A stretch of 64,000 bases of DNA from positions 55,428,546 through 55,492,545 of the forward strand of contig NC_065884.2 in NCBI RefSeq assembly GCF_932274485.2, written 5' to 3'. Shown here piece by piece: positions 31,338 to 42,479 of this stretch (positions are counted from its first letter, which is position 1; every line of letters starts with the position of its first letter). Source of the stretch: Patella vulgata. Taxonomy: Eukaryota > Mollusca > Gastropoda > Patellidae. The translations under genes and the position numbers were made by a program. Under the pieces are notes generated by a model, which was given only the letters and a program-made list of their open reading frames with translations, ran no database searches and was not told the DNA's origin.

Positions 31338-32638
31338 TTATTTAACGTGGGGAAGTCTATGGGATTTGTGGAATATCAAAGGCCTTTTTAAAATCAATGA
31401 AGCACACATATAAATTTTGATTTTATTTTTGTATTTGTTAAGCAATGTTTTGAGAATAAAAATATTGTCCGAAGTTCTGCGATCTGCTCTAAAGCCACAT
31501 TGTGATTGGTCAAGAAGGTTATTTGATTCTAAGTACGAAACAATGCGTTTATTAATTACTGATAAGAAACATTTACTCAAACAGCTAGCAAGGGCTATTC
31601 CCCTGTAGTTATTAGGGTCATCTTTCATTCCTTTCTTATAAATGGGGAAAATAAAAGAATCCTGCCATATTTCAGGAAATATACTAGACGATAAGATTAA
31701 ATTAAAAAGTTTTAAATACTGATCGATCATGATTTCGCGGGATGCCATGAGCATTCCATTGAGTATAAGATCGGGTCCATTGGACTTATTGCGTTTGAGA
31801 TTATTAAATGCGAGACGTAACTCAGATACGGAAATTTCTTTATTAATTTCATCATTTATTGTCAATGAGGATTTCACGGAATGGGTTTCAGTTTCAATTT
31901 CATCGATATCTGATTTTAGAATAGAAGTATTATGAAATAAGTTTGGAAAATGGTTTTCCCAGCACTGAGTAGAAATACAGTCATTTTCATCTTTTACTTC
32001 AGGATTATCATTTACAAGGGAATTAACAAGCTTCCAATACTCTTTAGGATTACGCGATTCTAACCCATCAAGTTGAAATAAAATGTCATTTTTCGCCTGT
32101 CTACATTTAAATTTAGTTACTTTTTTGTATTCCCTTTTTCTTCCAAAATATACAGATCGAGCGTGGGCACTATTTGGATTCGCAATGAAATTACGACGTG
32201 CTGACATCATGTCCCGTTTAAGTCGCGAACAGTCTTTGTCAAACCATTTATTCTTACGCTTTCTTTTCTTTTTTATTTCAACCAGTCTAATGCTTGTCCT
32301 AGATGCGTCGGTGAGTATTTCAGTCAGAAGCGCAGTAGCTCCATTTACATCATGTTCACTGGATTTGTCAAAATTGGTCATCATAAAGAGCAGATTTATA
32401 TTTAGTTTTTTGAAGTTCTGAGATAAATATATTATCAGAATTATTTTCCCAAATAAATTTTTTTGTCGAGATCCAACGTTACCCTTAACAGAGTTATTCG
32501 AATTTCCACACAACCGGTCTGCTAGTTTGGTATTATCATTATTCGTTAGCACTTGTTCAGCTGGTTCAGTCGGTAGTTGTATATTGCAAGACACCATACA
32601 GTGGTCAGTTATGTCAGTTAGGGGGCTAACACGCATGT
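31338..32638 (-). pseudogene. LINE ORF2: endonuclease end, linker and RT finger region
   Basis: About 430 codons are open. They start with the closing endonuclease motif SPLTDITDHCMVSCNIQLP and a linker with KNKWFDKDCSRLKRDMMSARR. The RT finger region follows with SNGPDLILNGMLMAS, PIYKKGMKDDPNNYRGIAL and DQSQCGFRADRRTSDNIF. The RT block with the first catalytic Asp and the QG box is deleted here (it is present at 48373-48699 in the other copy), so the frame runs into unrelated codons at its end. Confidence 0.8.
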
Positions 32639-33251
32639 GGGTCATTCCATATCAACTGATGCAAGGTTTTAACCCGACCCCTCCAGATTTTTCCAATTTT
32701 TTTATATTTTGTTATGGATCCTTTGAGATGACCATATGCCAAATTACAGGCCTATCGAACAATTTTTCGTGAAGTTATTGTAGTAGAGTAAAATACCTAC
32801 AACCCACAACTTATTTTAAATTATAAAAATACTATCTTAGACGTTTAATTAGAAACGCATTGTTTAATTGATAGTCAGATAACTATGATCACAGAAAGAG
32901 ATTATGAGACTAAGAGATTTACGCTTTACCTGAGAAGCAACAAAGGTTGGATAATTATGTATTGTTCGGAGACTCGAATGCTGTAGAAATAATTAATTAG
33001 ACTTGGATTAAAACCCCAATTGTTTATAGGTTACCAACCAAATAAACAATTTAGGGTATATAAGTACAGTTCACATTCGATTCTCCAAAACAGTACATTA
33101 CACCATTCAACTGATGTTGTTCTCTCATTTTAAGGTGAGCGATTTCTACTTCTTGTTTTATTTCTATGTTTTACTTGTATTTACTTGTATGTATTGCAAT
33201 TAAACAGGACAGTTTTATCAAAGGTTGCCAGTGGCAACGAGTAGAAGTGGG
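32639..33251. other. Unit 1/unit 2 junction stretch with a TATA-like site
   Basis: Not shared with the other units. It opens with GGGTCATTCCATATCAACTG, a string typical of a dispersed repeat. A TATATAAG box at 33057-33064 is followed about 70 bp later by TCATTTTAAG and GTGAGC (5' splice site at 33135). A similar splice context, TTTCATTTTAAG and GTAAGC, occurs at 11814-11830. It may be a noncoding first exon of gene copy 2; not proven. Confidence 0.35.
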
Positions 33252-34272
33252 ATGTAAAGTTTCATCACATCAATACCTTAACTAAGTTCGATAGTGAGCA
33301 TTTTCGGATCAGGGTGAGCAAAGCGATTTAAGCAATTTGATTGGTCGAGACTTTGGACCTCGAAAACTTTCATTGTAATTGAGTGATAGTGGTGAAACTT
33401 CATGTATAGTCTCATTACACCAACAGCTTAACAAAGTTCGATGTTGAGTGTTTTCTGCTTAGGCGAAGTACATAGTTCAGTCTGTTTGGTCGAGACTCTA
33501 GAATACAATAACTCTCCTTCTGATTGGGATAGAATGTTGAAATTTTGTGTAGGTGTCTATTTGCAGGGGTCAAAATTCGTGAAATTATTAAGGTTTCACT
33601 CTCATTAAATATATATTATTGTAAAATATTTAGTTATTAAAGTTTAGCACTAATTAAATATGTAACAATATTGTCGTTGCGACATTGTTTTCAAATTTAT
33701 AGACAAGGAATAGAGAAATATGATGGCTAAAACAATATTGTTATCTTTACAAATTATTCTCCATTGTCAAAATATTAGTTATGGTATGAGTTTATTTAAA
33801 ACGCAAGTGTATAAAAACACGTGAAAGGAAAATTACCATTTCATATTTGGCAAGAGTGACCAATCACATGATTAATTACATCATAATTAGCCAATAGAAT
33901 AATTAATTACTGTGAATCTGAGAATATATAATTAATAGAATGTGCGTTCTAGGTAGACAGCCTTGTGGTTCTTGTAGGGAGAAGATGTAGGAATTTCCAT
34001 CAGCAGACTCGCTGAGTCTGTATGAGAGGGGGTTAGAAAGAATGACTTTAATATAATGCTTGTAACTATGTAGCCTATATGTAGCAGTGCTTAATATAAA
34101 AGGTAGAACCGAAATGTGGTACCTGTTGTTTCTTGTTGATGATATCATTTAAGATGCAATATATTCAAACACCATTTGAAGTCATTAATGGGGAATGTCG
34201 GAATGACATTTAAAGATATGTCCTAACCAGTTAAGGAATTACATATGCGATCAGAAACAATACTAGACGATC

Positions 34273-36827
34273 CAGTAGACGTGGTACAAGGGTTAATCAG
34301 CGAACTGGATGTATGAGATGTGTTGTTGACGTTTGGGAAAGTAGGACGAGGGGAAATGTGTAGGGAGTGAAGTGCTGTAAAGGGATAGTTAGATGTATTA
34401 TGAATGGTTAGAGTGGCTGTGGTGTTACGGTGAAATACTATGCCGCCACCGTAACACCACAGCTTTATGATTTGTTAGACAGGAGTGATGTAATGGGTGT
34501 CAACAACTGGGTATGCTGGTACCGTCGCAACGTAGCCGTGAAATATATATTGTGGGGGGGAAGGGCGGAAACGGAAAAATATACAATGTTGACAGTATGT
34601 GCCAGGCATGAGGCTGCGCAGACCGAGCGGCAGCTCGATAGTGAGTGTGTGGGAGGGTCAGTTTTCTGTAAGCAGTGAAAACACTATTTTGGCATTGTTT
34701 GCGGGGTTAAACCTAAAAATCACATTAATACACCTATTGCACGATATTGTGAAACTAGCTGACGAAGACAGCTCGGGCGGCGGTTGTTCGACTCGGGGCT
34801 GCTCTGTCAGTATCTAACAAACGCATTTAGTTCGCGTACAACTTTTAAAAACCGAATGTCAGTATGGTATTTCTCACATAATTGGTTATCGCAAAAACAG
34901 AGTAAACTGAAAGCGAGTAATCTCGACTCAAACCTATAGTCTATAGCCTACTTACTACACTCGTCACTATAAGGCTTCCTATATTATTGTTTGTGGACGG
35001 TTTACTACTCAGTGATAAGCCTGCGCCGCAAAAAGAGTTCTCGCCTTTTATTATTAGTATAATGACTTCCTCATGTGCGGCAGGTTAGTTTGCTTCTAAA
35101 AACACTGTTTTCCGTTCCAAAAAATACAAAAGTAATTTTCTACCAGATGACCATGGTTCTTTTCACCGAGACTAGATACAAGGTCAATAAATCCGCGGTC
35201 ACTTCGGGTCACACTGTTGAGAAAATAAACCGATGGGTTTGTTTAGTAGCAAATCGAGCGTGAATCAACTGAGTTTGTACTGAAAAATTTTTGAGTGATA
35301 TGTATGAACTGTCTTCACACATTCGGTTTATAATTAGCGATACACAGTTACAGTGGCAAGTGTTGTACTTCACAGACTGTTTACCTCCGAACTACCTCCG
35401 CACGAAATCCCCGATTTGGGTACTTGTTAAAAGAAAAAGAAATAGTACCTGTGCGCATGCCAGTAAAAAAAACCTAAGAGTTCGCGCATAAAAATGCCCG
35501 AACGTACCAGGCGCCAGGTCATCCAGTAGACGTGGTACAAGGGTTAATCAGCGAACTGGATGTATGAGATGTGTTGTTGACGTTTGTGAAAGTAGGACGA
35601 GGGGAAATGTTTAGGGAGTGCTGTAAAGGGATAGTTAGATGTATTATGAATGGTTAGAGTGGCTGTGGTGTTACGGTGAAATATTATGCCGCCACCGTAA
35701 CACCACAGCTTTATGATTTGTTAGACAGGAGTGATGTAATGGGTGTCAACAACTGGGTATGCTGGTACCGTCGCAACGTAGCCGTGAAATATATATTGTG
35801 GGGGGGAAGGGCGGAAACGGAAAAATATACAATGTTGACAGTATGTGCCAGGCATGAGGCTGCGCAGACCGAGCGGCAGCTCGATAGGGAGTGTCACCCT
35901 CATAAAAAATTTTTTTTTAAATTTCAGTTTTCTGTAAGCAGTGAAAACACTATTTTGGCATTGTTTGCGGGGTTAAACCTAAAAATCACATTAATACACC
36001 TATTGCACGATATTGTGAAACTAGCTGACGAAGACAGCTCGGGCGGCGATTGTTCGACTCGGGGCTGCTCTGTCAGTATCTAACAAACGCATTTAGTTCG
36101 CGTACAACTTTTAAAAACCGAATGTCAGTATGGTATTTCTCACATAATTGGTTATCGCAAAAACAGAGTAAACTGAAAGCCAGTAATCTCGACTCAAACC
36201 TATAGTCTATAGCCCACTTACTACACTGTCACTAGGCTTCCTATATTATTGTTTGTGGACGGTTTACTACTCAGTGATAAGCCTGCGCCGCAAAAAGAGG
36301 TCTCGCCTTTTATTATTAGTATAATGACTTCCTCATGTGCGGCAGGTTAGTTTGCTTCTAAAAACACTGTTTTCCGTTCCAAAAAATACAAAAGTAATTT
36401 TCTACCAGATGACCATGGTTCTTTTCACCGAGACTAGATAATTTCTCTCGGTGTAAGGATATAGCTATGGATAAGTTCATACAAGGTCAATAAATCCGCG
36501 GTCACTTCGGGTCACACTGTTGAGAAAATAAACCGATGGGTTTGTTTAGTAGCAAATCGAGCGTGAATCAACTGAGTTTGTACTGAAAAATTTTTGAGTG
36601 ATATGTATGAACTGTCTTCACACATTCGGTTTATAATTAGCGATACACAGGTACTGTGGCAAATGTTGTACTTCACAGACTGTTTACCTCCGAACTACCT
36701 CCGCACGAAATCCCCGATTTGGGTACTTGTTAAAAGAAAAAGAAATAGTACCTGTGCGCGTGCCAGTAAAAAAAAAACTAAGAGTTCGCGCATAAAAATG
36801 CCCGAACGTACCAGGCGCCAGGTCATC
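34273..36827 (+). mobile_element. Two tandem copies of a ~1.25-1.30-kb element separated by ATC
   Basis: Unit A (34273-35523) and unit B (35524-36827) both start CAGTAGACGTGGTACAAGGG and end GGCGCCAGGTCATC. The empty site in copies 1 and 3 reads CTAGACGATCAAGGGCTG, so insertion was at GATC with ATC repeated at each boundary. Unit B has a ~20-bp A/T-rich insertion at 35896 and a ~45-bp insertion near 36440; unit A lacks them. No inverted ends and no transposase. The reading frames present (MKYYAATV..., MSDMYELSS...) match nothing known to me. Confidence 0.75.
34415..34464. other. Perfect 17-18-bp hairpin in unit A
   Basis: GGCTGTGGTGTTACGGTG is mirrored by CACCGTAACACCACAGCT around a 14-base centre. 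The same hairpin is at 35661-35710 in unit B with one change in the loop and none in the stem. Confidence 0.8.
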
Positions 36828-37119
36828 AAGGGCTGTTCCAAAATATGTAGTAAGAAATGATGCATGGGTTATACGCCGGATGTGGACACCGGTTTTAATG
36901 GCTGTCCGCTCTCCACGTCTGACAGACGACCCATGGTGCTACAAATATTGTTTCATTGATGTTGAGAATTAATTAAAGTATTATTTAACAAACTCTGTGA
37001 TTTGTTTAACTTCCTCGGGTTCAACGATTCCGCTATTGGGATATATCGTAATATGTTTCTTGTAATATAGCAGCGCCCTTACCGACTTGCCATTAAATGC
37101 AATTTCATTTCTTTTTCAG

Positions 37120-38067
37120 ATGAAGTCAAAAGCCGTCGTACTTATAATATTCTTGGTAGTACTGGTCTTAACCATCATATATAATTTGACCAATCATTCA
37201 GAATACAACAAGGGTGAAATTAAAACAGATCATGCACAAGAATCCGTACCATCCCATCAGGCGATGATGACATTTAAGAAGCCAATACCATCACGCCAGA
37301 AGATGACAACTAGGCAGCCATTACCTAAGATACATGCCATAGTTACCATGCCATTATTAACCAAGAAAGATTTGCAGACAAAAAAATACAAAACATCTAC
37401 AATAGAAAAAATTAAAGAACGAATGTCAGAATTTATAACCGGCCTACAAAACACTTTAAACCATGAATGTATTTATCGTGTTCATTTTCTTTATAACGAG
37501 TCCGATGTTGTCGATTACGTTAAAGCACATGTTACAACTAATACGGCTAAATTGGTGTTTAATCGCGTTGAAGACCCGCGAAAGCATATCACTTATTTTG
37601 ACTTCGCCTATGAGAAGCTTCAAGGAGAAATTGCCATGTATACGCCCATCGATGTTTATCCTGGAGAAGGGTTCGAATTGATCAACAAGGATGACCTGAT
37701 TTCTAAGAAGCTGATGTATATTCTAACAAGACATGGTAAACAAGAGAAAAACTGTGATATGGGAAAAATCAGTAACAATTGTGATAGAAAGCGTTATATA
37801 GGCTCTCACGATTCGTACATCTTTGTACCTAACGGACCCCTGTCTCCCCAAATCCGAAAGGCACTTAATTTTTGGTCAATAGTGTGGGGTCAGGAAAATA
37901 TAGGCATACACACTTTTAGAAATTTGGGACACTTTAAAGTGACCAATCCATGTGAAGTATTATTTATATATCATATACATTGTAGTAATTTGCGTGATAC
38001 TACTCGATACAGAATAAATACGAAAGCAAACACGGGGATGGCTCCTCCTACTGACACTTTAACATAA
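37120..38067 (+). CDS. Putative type II membrane GT-A-like glycosyltransferase, copy 2
   Basis: 315 residues, same layout as copy 1: anchor at residues 6-21, stem, then the blocks IDVYPG, SHDSYIF, WGQEN, NPC and IHCS. Differences from copy 1: a 6-bp in-frame loss removes Val-Tyr after the anchor, Leu to Val in the anchor, LYFGSHD here is RYIGSHD, Ala to Gly in NIAIHTF, and about three silent changes. The start after ATTTCATTTCTTTTTCAG is conserved. Upstream, the region that should be the 5' intron holds a 2.7-kb insertion, which could alter expression. Function as argued for copy 1; it looks intact. Confidence 0.75.
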   Translation: MKSKAVVLIIFLVVLVLTIIYNLTNHSEYNKGEIKTDHAQESVPSHQAMMTFKKPIPSRQKMTTRQPLPKIHAIVTMPLLTKKDLQTKKYKTSTIEKIKERMSEFITGLQNTLNHECIYRVHFLYNESDVVDYVKAHVTTNTAKLVFNRVEDPRKHITYFDFAYEKLQGEIAMYTPIDVYPGEGFELINKDDLISKKLMYILTRHGKQEKNCDMGKISNNCDRKRYIGSHDSYIFVPNGPLSPQIRKALNFWSIVWGQENIGIHTFRNLGHFKVTNPCEVLFIYHIHCSNLRDTTRYRINTKANTGMAPPTDTLT

Positions 38068-38291
38068 GTTTTATTGTAACGCCTACAACAGAAAAGAAGC
38101 ATCTTATTTAATAATACTCTGTAATTTCAATCAATTATGCTTCCTAGGGATGACGTCACATATTCTGACGCTGATAAGATTTAATTCCGACAATCAAATA
38201 TTATAGTTAATTTAGTTAATCTTTCAATGATAAACGCGTTTACGTTAATTTTGAAGGGGTTTTTTTTTGTTGTTTTTTTTATGTTTTAAAG

Positions 38292-38859
38292 ATATCATTT
38301 GAGACGCTTGATTTTCAAAATATTCACGAGAAAACCGATGGTTTCAGGTGCGCCACGGTGCAAAACGAATAAGAAGAAAATCTGGCCTGATAGACAGAGC
38401 GATCAAGAAAAGAATGTAAACCTTAAGCCGAAGCATTTTTACTGGCTACTACTTCAAAATGAAATGTTATTTTCCGCAACAAGTTAAATTTCGATATGAT
38501 AGTATCGAAGAGACCAAAGAAGTGTCAGATTATTCGAAACTAAAAATTTTTCTACAAATCGTTTGTCTATCATTTAGTGAATTGATAAGAAAACAATTGC
38601 GAATTCCGTGATATAGGCCAAAGTAGTATGACCCCTATTCCTATATGACAAAAACAAGAAATGCCGTAGTACCATGTTTAAGCACTGGCATATTCTGGTA
38701 TTTGGTGTCGTGTTAGAAAAAAACACCTTTCCTCCATTGCCCAAAACCTTGTGAATACGATAGAGGTTAAAGTTTGTAACAGATTTTTTTTCAAATTTGG
38801 TGGGAAACATTCGGGACAAATGTCGAAAAACTTCAATGCCAGAATTGTCTCCCGTTGAT
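38292..38859. other. Unit 2-only stretch after gene copy 2
   Basis: No domain-bearing frame. It starts where unit 1 jumps to the array; bases 38292-44606 have no counterpart in unit 1. Confidence 0.5.
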
Positions 38860-39092
38860 AAAGGCTACAGTTTTTACATTCGGATGAGACGAGAACCCGA
38901 GATCCCGTGTACACATTGGCGTGCACGTGAAAAATCCCTTGATAGTTGGAATTCGATATAAGAGTAGGCCGTAGTGCCGCTGTCCAGGCAAAATTTCCCT
39001 CATAGCACGCTGTATGGCGTATGCCCGTCTTCATTAGCCCAGTTCGGAGCAAAACACTAGGACGTTAAACCCCATTTCATTTCATTTCATTT
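38860..39092 (+). mobile_element. SINE-A, 5' truncated
   Basis: Begins inside the body near TTCGGATGAGACGAGAACC and ends TAGGACGTTAAACCCC plus (ATTTC)n. Confidence 0.8.
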
Positions 39093-39134
39093 GAGGTTAT
39101 GGTCATGAGCGGCTATTGATATTCAGCGTTTCGC

Positions 39135-39452
39135 TTTGATCCCTGCATTGGCCGAGAAAGTTCATCCAGATTTTCCGGCGTGGTTCTCCCTTGTCAAAGA
39201 TGCAGGACGGAGGGGCTGACAAGGAAAGCTGTCTAGTCGTTCGGATGGGACGAAAAACCGAGGTCCCGTGTACACATTGGCGTACACGTAAAAGATCCCT
39301 TGGCAGTTGGAATTCGATATAAGAGTAGGTCGTAGTGCCGCTGTCCGAGCAAAATTTCCCTCATAGCACACTGTATGGCGTATGCCCGTCTTCATTAGCC
39401 CAGGTTAGGAGCAGAACAGTAGGACGTTAAACTCCATTTCATTTCATTTCAT
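39135..39452 (+). mobile_element. SINE-A, 5' truncated, with 13-bp target duplication
   Basis: It begins at the B-box (TTTGATCCCTGCATTGGCC) and ends in (ATTTC)n. TTCAGCGTTTCGC flanks it at 39122-39134 and 39453-39465. The clean duplication shows a fairly recent LINE-type integration of a copy that lacks the promoter head. Confidence 0.9.
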
Positions 39453-39465
39453 TTCAGCGTTTCGC

Positions 39466-39965
39466 GACCTCCTGTTCCAGAGTTACCCCCATTTAACCGG
39501 AAACCCTGTAAGCACAATATGGGCTGCTGTTTTAACGGGTGTATTCAAGCTTGTAAACACGACAGAGATCAGATTTCGTGGCGGCATCCCCTATCACATT
39601 TGATCAACATCCAAATTTTCCTTTGCGATACGTTGCGGCTGAGATATAGCTCTTCTGTTGGCGTATTTCCGCGTTTTACGTGGCTATATTTAACATGTTT
39701 TGTCTAGCGTCTGAACTCGATAGATTTCAATTTTCGGGAAGCATCCTTTTCTTATAAATTTTGAAAAACGAAAAAAAAGTTATTTCGGTGAACAATATTT
39801 CAGTATATTTTCTCCCCACCTCATCTTCAGTTACTGCCTTCTATTGTATCTATTTGTATTTTATACCATCTTGTGTAATCTCCAATATTCTTTTACATTT
39901 TTCATCAATATTATGAATTGAAATAATTACTGTATGCATGATAAACGTTTAATATTATTTACTTT
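39466..39965. other. Stretch with no recognised gene
   Basis: No domain-bearing frame and no repeat partner seen. Confidence 0.4.
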
Positions 39966-39974
39966 TATTAGATA

Positions 39975-40255
39975 GGGGGGTTGGATGGCTGAATGGTTAG
40001 CGTGAGCGCGCTGTATCATAAAGTCTGTCATTGAGTCGACTGGCGTGGTTTTGAATCCCCGGTTGTACGTGGCAAGGAGTAGGGTCGCCTGTCCAACCTC
40101 GTGGGTTTTCTCCGGGTCCTCCGGTTTCCTCCCACCCACTGCTAAAGACCCCTACGCGCAAGCGAATTATGTAAATAAAATTAAACCATATGTTAGTCCC
40201 GAAATGACCTAGTTTGTGTCGAGTGGACGTTAAACCCCATTTCTCTCTCTCTCTG
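39975..40255 (+). mobile_element. SINE-B, full length, with 9-bp target duplication
   Basis: tRNA-like head (GGATGGCTGAATGGTTAGCG; B-box-like GGTTTTGAATCCCCGG), conserved central box CTCGTGGGTTTTCTCCGGG, 3' part GAGTGGACGTTAAACCCC and a (CT)n tail. TATTAGATA flanks it at 39966-39974 and 40256-40264. The central box resembles the Nin/Meta type of widely conserved SINE domain; which one is not certain. Confidence 0.9.
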
Positions 40256-40386
40256 TATTAGATAATAATAATAATAATAATACATGTATTGTAAATTACT
40301 GATGCCTTTTCTTTGCTAATGTGGATAACGTTTGTTATGTGTGTATATCACATCACATATATATTTTGACTTTCGTATTTAAAAAA

Positions 40387-40640
40387 TGGGATGACCTAGT
40401 GGTTTAGGGTGCCAGGCTTCGACCTCTAGCTTGCCGGTCTCCCCTGGCTTGCGATTGTGGTTTCGGTCCCTGGTATGAGCGTATGTGGCTGTGAGATATG
40501 GGCGCCTTCTCAACCTCGTGGGTTTACTACGGGTACTCCGGTTTCCTCCCAAAGAAAGACCGTTACGCGTGCGCTAAGGTAATAAAAATGAAAAAAAGAC
40601 AACTAGTCTGCGATATCACCTTCGGTGGAAGCGGACATTA
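40387..40640 (+). mobile_element. SINE-C: tRNA-type head, same central box, LINE-like 3' end
   Basis: Head GGGATGACCTAGTGGTTTAG with B-box-like GGTTTCGGTCCC; centre CTCGTGGGTTTACTACGGG; 3' end GTCTGCGATATCACC ... GGAAGCGGACATTAAAC. The 3' end equals the terminal motif of the RNase H LINE near 11716-11750, which suggests that LINE as the source of its machinery. Confidence 0.8.
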
Positions 40641-40873
40641 AACAATATAAATACAACAACAAATCAGCAGAGCAGTCTGATTCTTCATTTTCATTCGTGT
40701 CATTACTATTTTACTCTATGGTCTCCTATTTAACTTAGCTATAATGTCGAATCTGATAGCTGTTCAGAAATGAATTTGGCTATGATTTTCTCGCCAAATG
40801 AGCCCCCCTTTTGTATTGTGTTCCCTAGCTGATTTAGCCTCCATGTTTGGGAGCGACAGTATTTGAAACTTTA

Positions 40874-41040
40874 TGAAATGAAATGGGGTTTAACGTCCCA
40901 CTGTTCTGCTCCGACTAGGCTAATGAAGACGGACATAAGCCATGCAGTATGCTATAAGGGACTTTTTGCTCGGGTAGCGGCGCTATGGCCTACTCTTATA
41001 TCGAATTCCAACTGCCAAGGGATCTTTTACGTGCACGTCA
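40874..41040 (-). mobile_element. SINE-A, truncated
   Basis: From the tail GAAATGAAATGGGGTTTAAC at 40875 to TCTTTTACGTGCACGTC near 41040. The rest of the body and the head are missing. Confidence 0.8.
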
Positions 41041-41792
41041 AATATTCAATCTGGAGACATTTTTAGCAATAACTTTTTATTGTATGGCGATTCTTTTTCA
41101 GCCGTGGCGATAAACCTTTTTTGCCACAAAGCTTTGATAGCTACAGTCTGGTTGAGTCGGTTATCAACAATGAGGGCTATCGTTTTCGTGCTAGGCCTAT
41201 ATTGTCTAAACTGTCGTTATTGTCATTTTCTTATGATTGTAATTTTTGTCTTACGGAATAAAGCTATATATACGAAAGTCTTTTTGAATATATGGCGTAT
41301 TTAAGGAGGTCATCATCCACTGCTTCATAGTCCCTCCCAATGGTGCATCTGATTCACTTCACATTGTTAAAATAATAAAATTTACAATATCCATCATTAT
41401 GATACCACTATTCGATAACTGCAATTGAAATCTACTGAAATTAATTTTTTAAGAATAATCCACGAAAAAAACTGTTCCGGTAAAGGATAATTTATCATAA
41501 TTTATCATAAATTATAGTCATACTATTTTCATGCGTTACAATATATTTCGACAAGCATTTTCCTAGTAAGTATTTTATTAATTATCAGAATTGCATACTA
41601 TTTTACAGATTGTATGGACAAATTGGGAAAATAAATGTTGTAAATGGATATTACTATAGTTTCTTACTGTCGAATCCACTGTGATCTACTTTTGGTTTCG
41701 GTCTAATTATTTAGCCAATCAGACATCTTTAATAATTTTAAGTAACATTTCTTTCTATTACATTAAATCTCCATTTTATTCTATTTTATTAA
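41041..41792. other. Stretch with no recognised gene
   Basis: AT-rich, no domain-bearing frame. Confidence 0.4.
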
Positions 41793-41895
41793 GGGGGGTT
41801 GGATGACATAATGGTTAGCGCGTGCGCGTTGTTTTTTTTTAAGATCAGTCATTGAGTCAAATGGCGTTGTTTCGATTCCCCGGTCGTTGTATTTG
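41793..41895 (+). mobile_element. SINE-B head fragment
   Basis: GGGGGGTTGGATGACATAAT ... TTTCGATTCCCCGGTCG, then the match stops. Only the tRNA-like half remains. Confidence 0.75.
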
Positions 41896-42479
41896 ATAAT
41901 TTATGCGAAATTGTATTAGACGAATATAAATGCACCAGAGGACACGAGTTATAATTTGATAAATACATATGTTTTATTTGTATTCTCCATTGTCAGTACA
42001 GTATATTAGCTATGGTATGAGTTTATTTAAAACTAGCTCCACCAATAATTTGACCGCAAGTACTCTTTTCTCCAGGATATTGCACGCAAGTAAGTATTAA
42101 ATTAAAAACAAAGAGGCTTGATTTTTAGAACGTAGACTTTCAGAAGAAGAAAACCCTGCTATGCTCTATACTGATCCCTGGATTATGAGACCCACGGTTG
42201 CGACAACCGCGATTAGATAACTAAACAACCGATCGTTATTTCAAGTCCATCTTACATCCGTTGTATCTATGGCATATTATTAGGTAATTAGAAAAACGAC
42301 GGGATAAAGTTATATATATATATTCTTTCCTTGTGTCCCTTACCCATCAAATATTTCACTGCTATGACCAGTTAAAACAAGCGGTTGCCATGCAAGATAT
42401 GTCCACATTTTAAATGGGTGGGGAAGAGGTAAAATCAATGGGGCTAATCCTCTCATTTAAGATCTTTTGATCCTTAACA

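Larger units (their letters stand above)
30070..32638 (-). mobile_element. APE-type LINE (second family), 5' truncated, unit 1 copy
   Basis: On the minus strand this is a non-LTR retrotransposon without RNase H. The 3' end is a (TAAA)n-type tail at 30070-30110. Compared with the unit 2 copy (47825-50736), it has its real 3' end but is cut 5' at 32638 inside the endonuclease end, and it has lost 226 bp of RT (the equivalent of about 48441-48666). The copies share a frame break before the FADD box and share flanks, so they descend from one insertion that was later duplicated with its surroundings. Confidence 0.85.
33252..38291 (+). repeat. Duplicated segment, copy 2 (holds gene copy 2 and a 2.7-kb insertion)
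   Basis: Matches copy 1 from about 21405 to 23694, but 34069-36827 is inserted sequence. Outside the insertion the identity is about 99% by eye. The 5' start lies inside the degenerate array, so this copy is shorter upstream than copies 1 and 3. Confidence 0.9.

Noticed and set aside
34430-34678. Open frame KYYAATVTPQLYDLL in the tandem 1.25-kb unit (also at 35676)
   Set aside because: Its start is GTG and its first part is the arm of a hairpin. It is ended differently in the two units and matches no family I know.
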